Source: Polynucleobacter necessarius
GTDB taxonomy: Bacteria; Pseudomonadota; Gammaproteobacteria; Burkholderiales; Burkholderiaceae
Length of the DNA: 64,000 nt
Direction: 5' to 3'
Assembly (NCBI RefSeq): GCF_900095175.1
Contig: NZ_LT606946.1
Location: 436,712 to 500,711 of the forward strand
Shown: one piece after another, positions 58,711 to 64,000 of the stretch
How the letters are laid out: each line of letters starts with the position of its first letter
How positions within the stretch are numbered: the first letter of the stretch is position 1
Program-made: the position numbers and the translations under genes
The notes under the pieces: model-generated
Told to the model about the DNA's origin: nothing
Databases searched by the model: none
Seen by the model: the letters and a program-made list of their open reading frames with translations, nothing else

Positions 58711-58856
58711 TATAATTTTGGTCTTATAGCAGTTCACTGCTGTTTTGAGTTGTTACCGACTGATGTTGCGATCAACGTAAGTCGGCCTGTTCTGAATTTC
58801 GAGAATATGGGCTTTGAAGCCCATTTTTTTTTGCCGTTTTGGATTGAAGGGTATTC
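58711..58856 (+). promoter_or_regulatory. Promoter and structured leader of the rimP-nusA-infB operon
   Basis: TATAAT at 58711-58716 starts a roughly 140 nt leader. Hairpins seen: AGCAGT/ACTGCT (58728-58741), CCGACT...AGTCGG with an inner GTTG/CAAC stem (58756-58785), and finally an intrinsic terminator (next entry) just before rimP. The layout is that of an attenuated leader, with NusA autoregulation a known theme for this operon in other bacteria. Confidence 0.6.
58807..58832 (+). terminator. Terminator/attenuator in front of rimP
   Basis: ATGGGCTT (58807-58814) pairs with AAGCCCAT (58817-58824), followed by an uninterrupted run of nine T residues. It lies 25 bp before the rimP start and inside the operon leader. 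Confidence 0.88.
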
Positions 58857-59348
58857 GTGAAAGATCAGCGGATTATTTCTGCAGAAGTAGAAAACCTAGG
58901 GTACACGCTAGTTGATATTGAGCGTGAAGCCGGAGGTTTGCTGCGCGTCACGATTGAAAACCCGGATTACGAGCGTTTGATTAATGTCCAGGATTGCGAA
59001 AAGGTAAGTCACCAACTGAGCTACACCTTGCCAGTGGAAAACATCCCCTTTGAGCGTCTAGAGATTTCTTCTCCTGGCCTGGATCGCCCTGTGAAGTCAG
59101 CGGCTGATTACGAGCGTTTTTCTGGAATGGAAGTAGATTTGAAATTACGTGTTGCCGTTGGCGACCGTAAGAAGTTTCGTGGTGTGTTGCAAGGTTTGCT
59201 GAGTGGTGAATTAGATTCGCCTGATGCGAAATTTGGTTTGTTGTTTAAAGGTACTGATGGCGCCGAGTCTCAATTGGAGTTTTCTTTAGCCGAGGTCGAC
59301 AAGACTCGGTTGGTCCCTGTTATTGATTTCAAAGGAAGAAGGTCATGA
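58857..59348 (+). CDS. rimP: Ribosome maturation factor RimP
   Basis: 163 residues from a GTG start (GAAGGG upstream). Needed for 30S subunit maturation. Motifs: [57 protein letters not shown] (quoted in part: [12 protein letters not shown]). C-terminal SH3-like domain with FRGVLQG and the end [11 protein letters not shown]. First gene of the operon, overlapping nusA by 4 bp (ATGA). Confidence 0.95.
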   Translation: MKDQRIISAEVENLGYTLVDIEREAGGLLRVTIENPDYERLINVQDCEKVSHQLSYTLPVENIPFERLEISSPGLDRPVKSAADYERFSGMEVDLKLRVAVGDRKKFRGVLQGLLSGELDSPDAKFGLLFKGTDGAESQLEFSLAEVDKTRLVPVIDFKGRRS

Positions 59349-60826
59349 GCCGAGAAGCTCTCATGTTGGCAGACGCCTTAGCGCGTGAAAAGAACGTAGA
59401 TCAAGCGATTGTGTTTGAGGCGCTAGAAATGGCGTTGGCATCAGCCACTAAGAAACGTTATCCGACAGAAGATGTGGATATTCGCGTATCGATTGATCGT
59501 GAGTCTGGTGAATACGAAACCTTCCGTCGCTGGTTGGTTGTTCCTGATGAAGCTGGTCTCCAAGAGCCCGATAAGGAAATCCTTCATTTTGAAGCGCTTG
59601 AGCAATTCCCTGACATGGAAGTTGGTGAATTCATCGAAGAGCAAATCGAATCTTTAGCCTTTGGCCGTATCGGCGCACAGGCTGCTAAGCAAGTGATCTT
59701 GCAGCGCATTCGTGATGCTGAGCGTGAGCAGATTTTGAACGACTACCTTGAGCGTGGCGAAAAAGTCATGACCGGTACCGTCAAGCGTGCTGACAAGAAT
59801 GGTTTGATCATTGAATCTGGCCGCGTTGAGGCATTGCTCCGTCGCGATCAAATGATCCCTAAAGAGAACCTTCGTTCTGGTGATCGCGTCCGCGCCTACA
59901 TCCTTAAAGTAGATCGTGAAGCTCGTGGCCCACAGATTGAACTCTCACGTACTTGCCCTGATTTCTTGATCAAGTTGTTTGAGAACGAAGTTCCAGAGAT
60001 GGAACAGGGTTTATTAGAGATTAAGGGCGCAGCACGTGACCCTGGTATCCGCGCAAAAATTGCCGTGATTACTTATGACAAGCGTATCAATCCAATCGGT
60101 ACTTGCGTTGGTGTTCGTGGCACACGCGTTACTGCAGTTCGTAACGAAGTAGCTGGCGAAGCGGTGGACATCGTATTGTGGTCTGAAGATCCAGCGCAGT
60201 TTGTGATTGGTGCTTTGGCTCCAGCGCAAGCGTCATCTATCGTGGTTGATGAAGAGCGTCGCGCCATGGATGTGGTGGTTGATGAAGAGAACTTGGCAAT
60301 CGCGATTGGTCGTAGCGGACAGAACGTTCGCCTGGCTAGTGAGTTGACTGGTTGGCAGATCAACATCATGACTCCAGAAGAGTCTGCTGAGAAAACAGAA
60401 AAAGAAGCTGCTTCTGTACGTCAATTGTTTATGGATAAATTGGACGTTGATCAAGAGGTTGCTGACATCTTAATTGAGGAAGGTTTCAATACTTTGGAAG
60501 AGGTTGCTTATGTACCGCTTTCTGAAATGTTAGAAATCGATTCTTTCGACGAAGACACCGTAAACGAATTGCGTACTCGTGCACGTGACTCTCTCTTGAC
60601 TATGGAATTGGCTAAAGAAGAGCGCGTTGGCGAAGTCTCACAAGATTTACGCTCCCTCGAGGGGATGACTACTGAGTTGATTGCCAAGCTTGCTGACAAT
60701 CAAGTTCACACACGTGACGACTTAGCTGAACTGGCTGTTGATGAGCTAGTTGAGGCGACACAAATTGACGAAGAAACCGCGAAAACGCTCATCATGAAAG
60801 CGCGCGAACATTGGTTTACTTCATGA
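59345..60826 (+). CDS. nusA: Transcription elongation/termination factor NusA
   Basis: 493 residues, full length for a proteobacterial NusA. N-terminal RNA-polymerase-binding domain (about 1-130), S1 domain (about 135-200: [22 protein letters not shown]), two KH domains (about 230-345: [21 protein letters not shown] and [18 protein letters not shown]), and two C-terminal acidic repeat domains that are typical of beta/gammaproteobacteria. It acts in pausing, termination and antitermination. Cotranscribed with rimP and infB. Confidence 0.97.
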   Translation: MSREALMLADALAREKNVDQAIVFEALEMALASATKKRYPTEDVDIRVSIDRESGEYETFRRWLVVPDEAGLQEPDKEILHFEALEQFPDMEVGEFIEEQIESLAFGRIGAQAAKQVILQRIRDAEREQILNDYLERGEKVMTGTVKRADKNGLIIESGRVEALLRRDQMIPKENLRSGDRVRAYILKVDREARGPQIELSRTCPDFLIKLFENEVPEMEQGLLEIKGAARDPGIRAKIAVITYDKRINPIGTCVGVRGTRVTAVRNEVAGEAVDIVLWSEDPAQFVIGALAPAQASSIVVDEERRAMDVVVDEENLAIAIGRSGQNVRLASELTGWQINIMTPEESAEKTEKEAASVRQLFMDKLDVDQEVADILIEEGFNTLEEVAYVPLSEMLEIDSFDEDTVNELRTRARDSLLTMELAKEERVGEVSQDLRSLEGMTTELIAKLADNQVHTRDDLAELAVDELVEATQIDEETAKTLIMKAREHWFTS

Positions 60827-60839
60827 GAGGAAGTAGTGC

Positions 60840-63623
60840 ATGGCAACAACAGTAAAAATACTCGCTAAAGAATTAAAACGTACCACGCCCGACCTTCTGG
60901 AGCAATTGAAGGCGGCCGGTATCGAAAAAGATTCTGAGGACGACAGTATTACCGAAAAGGACAAGACTATCCTGCTTGAGCACTTGCAAAAAGAGCATGG
61001 CAGTGCAGATACCGGTAGTCGTAAAAAGATTACCTTAATCAAGCGCGAAAACTCTGAGATTCGTCAGGCAGATTCTGCTGGACGTACTCGCACCGTTCAG
61101 GTTGAAGTTCGTAAAAAACGCGTACCAGTTAAAGCAGGAGATAAAGCTCCTGAAGAAGCGCCGGCTCCAGTGGCTAAAGAAGTTGCTCCTGCGGCGCCTG
61201 CTAAACCTATCCTCTCTGCTGAGGAGTTGGAAAAGCGCGCAGCTGAAGCGACGCGTCAAGCTGAGTTATTGGCACGCCAAGAGGCAGAAATGAAGGCAGC
61301 AGAAGATGCTCGCCAAAAAGAGGTTGATGCTGCAGCTGCTGCCACTGCAGCTCAGCCTGTTGTTGAAAAAACAATCAAGTCAGATGATGATGGTTCTGCC
61401 GCTGCTGCAAAAGCCGCTGACAAGAAAGTGCAAGCCGATAAAGCTGCTAAAGATATCGCTGATGCTAGTAAAGCGCAGTTAGCTGACATCACTAAACGTC
61501 GTGCTGCCGCAGAAGCTGAAGCTTTAGCTATTCGCGACATGATGAGTACGCCTGCACGTGTTCTTAAAGCGCCAAGTGAAATTGCTGCTGAAGAGGCGAA
61601 AAAAGGCACCCTTCATAAGCCGGCTAAGGCTGAAGGTGCGGATGATAAGAAAAAAGCAGTTGCTAAGGTTGGTGGCAAGACGATTAAGTCTGCAGAGACT
61701 TCATCTACTTGGCAAGAAGAGGGCGCCAAGAAACCTGGTGGCCTCAAGACTCGTGGCGATAGCTCTGGTGGTGTGGGTGGTTGGCGCTCTGGCGGTGGTA
61801 GAAGAAAGCAACGTCAAATTGCAGAAGCCAACGTCGATACAAACTTCCAAGTTCCAACAGAACCCGTTGTACGCGATGTTCATGTTCCTGAAACCATTAC
61901 TGTTGCTGAGTTAGCTCATGCAATGGCCGTGAAGAGCGCTGAAGTGATTAAGCTCTTGATGGGCATGGGTCAGATGGTAACGATCAACCAGATCTTGGAT
62001 CAAGATACTGCCATGATCATCGTAGAAGAAATGGGTCATACAGCCCATGCTGCTAAATTAGATGATCCAGATTTAGATCTCGGTATTACTGGTCACGATG
62101 CAGAGTTATTACCACGTCCACCAGTTGTTACGGTGATGGGTCACGTTGACCACGGTAAAACATCTTTGCTCGATAAGATTCGTGCAGCTAAAGTTGCTAC
62201 TGGCGAAGCCGGTGGTATTACTCAGCATATTGGCGCTTATCACGTTGAAACGCCACGCGGCATGATTACTTTCCTTGATACTCCGGGTCACGAAGCCTTT
62301 ACGGCTATGCGTGCTCGTGGTGCTAAGGCAACGGATATCGTGATCTTGGTTGTTGCAGCCGATGACGGCGTGATGCCGCAAACGAAAGAAGCGATTGCTC
62401 ACGCAGTAGCTGGTGGCGTTCCGATTGTTGTAGCCATTAATAAGATTGATAAGCCAGAAGCGAACTTAGAGCGCGTTAAGACTGAGTTAGTTGCTGAACA
62501 AGTCGTTCCAGAAGAATACGGTGGTGATGTGCCATTTATTGGCGTCTCCGCAAAAACGGGTGACGGCATTGATGCCTTGCTTGAGAACGTTCTTTTACAA
62601 GCAGAAATTTTAGAACTCAAGGCAGCGAAAGATGCTCCTGCGCAAGGTCTCGTTATTGAGGCGCGTTTGGACAAAGGTCGCGGTCCTGTTGCCACTATTT
62701 TGGTTCAGTCTGGCACGCTCAAGCGTGGTGATATGTTGTTGGCGGGTTCAACCTACGGTCGCGTTCGTGCGATGTTGGATGAAAACGGCAAGCCATGTAA
62801 TGAAGCTGGCCCATCTATCCCTGTAGAGATCCAAGGTTTATCTGAGGTTCCTGCTGCAGGTGAAGCGGTTCAAGTGGTTCCTGACGAGCGTAAAGCACGT
62901 GAGATCGCACTCTTCCGTCAAGGTAAGTTCCGTGATGTGAAGTTGGCTAAACAGCAAGCATTCAAACTCGAAACCATGATGGAAAACATGGAAGAGGGTG
63001 CGATTGAGGCGAAGTTATTGCCACTCATTATTAAAGCGGACGTACAGGGTTCTCAAGAAGCTTTGTCACAGTCATTACAAAAGTTATCTACTGCAGAAGT
63101 GAAAGTTCAAATTGTTCACGCAGCCGTGGGTGGTATTACTGAGACTGACGTCAACTTAGCAGTCGCTTCTAAGGCGGTCATTATTGGCTTTAATTCTCGT
63201 GCGGATGGTGCGGCACGTAAGTTGGCTGAGAACAATGGTGTCGATATTCGTTATCACAACATTATTTATGACGCGGTTGATGAGGTGAAAGCAGCCTTAA
63301 GCGGCATGTTGACGCCAGATAAGAAGGAAGAAATCACCGGTATGGTGGAGATTCGTCAAGTCTTCTTGGTATCTAAAGTTGGTGCAATTGCGGGTTGCTT
63401 GGTGCTTGACGGTGTTGTTAAGCGCACCTCTAGTGTCCGCCTCTTGCGTGACAACGTAGTGATCTGGACTGGCGAATTAGATTCCCTGAAGCGCTTTAAA
63501 GATGATGCAAAAGAAGTTCGCGCCGGTGTTGAGTGTGGTCTGTCATTAAAAGGCTACAACGACATCAAAGAGGGCGATCAACTCGAAGCATTTGAAGTTA
63601 CTGAAGTCGCTAGAACACTTTAA
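60840..63623 (+). CDS. infB: Translation initiation factor IF-2
   Basis: 927 residues. N-terminal IF2N domain ([21 protein letters not shown]), a long Ala/Lys/Glu-rich linker (about residues 85-300), a second IF2N domain near 345-395, and the GTPase with G1 GHVDHGKT near residue 434, G3 DTPGHE and G4 NKID. Domains II to IV carry on to the C-terminus. It brings fMet-tRNA to the 30S subunit. 13 bp after nusA, with a GAGGAAG ribosome-binding sequence. Confidence 0.98.
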   Translation: MATTVKILAKELKRTTPDLLEQLKAAGIEKDSEDDSITEKDKTILLEHLQKEHGSADTGSRKKITLIKRENSEIRQADSAGRTRTVQVEVRKKRVPVKAGDKAPEEAPAPVAKEVAPAAPAKPILSAEELEKRAAEATRQAELLARQEAEMKAAEDARQKEVDAAAAATAAQPVVEKTIKSDDDGSAAAAKAADKKVQADKAAKDIADASKAQLADITKRRAAAEAEALAIRDMMSTPARVLKAPSEIAAEEAKKGTLHKPAKAEGADDKKKAVAKVGGKTIKSAETSSTWQEEGAKKPGGLKTRGDSSGGVGGWRSGGGRRKQRQIAEANVDTNFQVPTEPVVRDVHVPETITVAELAHAMAVKSAEVIKLLMGMGQMVTINQILDQDTAMIIVEEMGHTAHAAKLDDPDLDLGITGHDAELLPRPPVVTVMGHVDHGKTSLLDKIRAAKVATGEAGGITQHIGAYHVETPRGMITFLDTPGHEAFTAMRARGAKATDIVILVVAADDGVMPQTKEAIAHAVAGGVPIVVAINKIDKPEANLERVKTELVAEQVVPEEYGGDVPFIGVSAKTGDGIDALLENVLLQAEILELKAAKDAPAQGLVIEARLDKGRGPVATILVQSGTLKRGDMLLAGSTYGRVRAMLDENGKPCNEAGPSIPVEIQGLSEVPAAGEAVQVVPDERKAREIALFRQGKFRDVKLAKQQAFKLETMMENMEEGAIEAKLLPLIIKADVQGSQEALSQSLQKLSTAEVKVQIVHAAVGGITETDVNLAVASKAVIIGFNSRADGAARKLAENNGVDIRYHNIIYDAVDEVKAALSGMLTPDKKEEITGMVEIRQVFLVSKVGAIAGCLVLDGVVKRTSSVRLLRDNVVIWTGELDSLKRFKDDAKEVRAGVECGLSLKGYNDIKEGDQLEAFEVTEVARTL

Positions 63624-63637
63624 GAGCTATTGAGTTA

Positions 63638-64000
63638 ATGCATAAAACTAGTCCTCATCGTAACCAGCGTCTCGCCGATCAAATTCAGCGGGACCTGGCC
63701 GAGCTAATTCCTCGTGAATTGCGTAGCCCGAGCCTGGGTTTGATTACTTTACAAAGTATTGAACTCACGCCAGATTTGGCGCATGCAAAAGTTTTTTTTA
63801 CCGTCTTAGGTGCTGAGCCTGAAGTGGCATTGAAGGCTTTGCAGGATAAGGCGGGCTATTTGCATTCCGTATTGTTTAAGCGTTTGCATATTCATACTGT
63901 GCCAACTCTGCATTTCCACTACGACAGTTCTGTTGAGCACGGCATTGAAATGTCGCGCTTAATTGATCAAGCTGTAGATAGTGATCGCAAAGACGAGAAC
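63638..64000 (+). CDS. rbfA: Ribosome-binding factor A (partial at window edge)
   Basis: The ATG at 63638 starts [24 protein letters not shown], then [26 protein letters not shown] and [19 protein letters not shown], the RbfA KH-like fold. It assists 16S rRNA 5' maturation and cold adaptation. Visible for about 121 residues without a stop codon; the end is beyond the window. 14 bp after infB. Confidence 0.94.
   Translation, partial: MHKTSPHRNQRLADQIQRDLAELIPRELRSPSLGLITLQSIELTPDLAHAKVFFTVLGAEPEVALKALQDKAGYLHSVLFKRLHIHTVPTLHFHYDSSVEHGIEMSRLIDQAVDSDRKDEN

Overview
This window is most likely a chromosomal segment of a betaproteobacterium of the order Burkholderiales, and the gene content best fits Polynucleobacter (Burkholderiaceae). 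Supporting signs are a moderate GC content, a Bug/TctC-type tricarboxylate receptor, a CioAB-type cytochrome bd oxidase, a yejABEF peptide importer, FabI, lysine/alanine-rich histone-like tails, and the order rimP-nusA-infB-rbfA. The genus is an inference from gene content, not a database match.

Layout. 1-5.3 kb: inorganic pyrophosphatase (partial), a BrnT-like toxin with an HTH antitoxin, trxB, ftsK and lolA. 5.3-6.8 kb: serS followed by tRNA-Ser(CGA). 6.8-10.1 kb: YggT, the CioAB oxidase and a tiny two-helix membrane ORF interrupted by an amber codon. 10.1-13.9 kb: a ferric-iron ABC importer with a Fur-like box. 13.9-25 kb: small conserved genes, a histone-H1-like fusion protein, AsmA, SlyX, YaeQ-PIN, a COG2509-type flavoprotein and hemN, mixed with broken phnA, luciferase-like monooxygenase and ompW genes. 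25-35.6 kb: a P-loop kinase, Uup, cbpA-cbpM-permease and pirin, plus broken UxaA-type dehydratase, TAXI receptor and DUF3422 genes. 35.6-41 kb: a flavocytochrome c sulfide dehydrogenase pair and an ArnT-like / sialidase-like / membrane-protein operon. 41-47.5 kb: a minus-strand run of fabI, broken chrA, MaoC/HTD2 dehydratase, MmgE/PrpD, CoA-ester lyase and Bug receptor. 47.5-53.2 kb: yejABEF. 53.3-56 kb: an NlpC/P60 protein without its catalytic cysteine, a decayed outer-membrane barrel gene and a patatin-like lipoprotein. 56-64 kb: scpB, rluB and rimP-nusA-infB-rbfA (partial).

The most striking property is gene decay. Nine genes carry frameshifts or nonsense codons: the small two-helix membrane ORF, phnA, the luciferase-like monooxygenase, ompW, the UxaA-type dehydratase, the TAXI receptor, DUF3422, chrA and the outer-membrane barrel. 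A tenth, NlpC/P60, lost its nucleophile by missense change. All lie in accessory functions, while every housekeeping gene (ftsK, serS, fabI, nusA, infB and others) is open and full length. This is what early genome erosion under relaxed selection looks like, as in the Euplotes endosymbiont Polynucleobacter necessarius. Sequencing error cannot be excluded from sequence alone. Several genes also have a promoter -10 element only 6-10 nt before the start codon and no Shine-Dalgarno sequence, suggesting leaderless mRNAs.

There is no rRNA, CRISPR array, IS element or prophage. No gap longer than about 300 bp is left without a gene or a recognisable gene remnant. The longest gaps are 15418-15647 (promoter region), 55947-56151 (scpB leader), 414-612 (ppa/brnT divergent region), 24183-24359 (FNR sites) and 58684-58856 (structured nusA-operon leader). 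I did not find a clearly undescribed system. The best candidates for one are the ArnT-like/sialidase-like/membrane operon, the PrpD-HTD2-CoA-ester-lyase cluster and the structured leaders.
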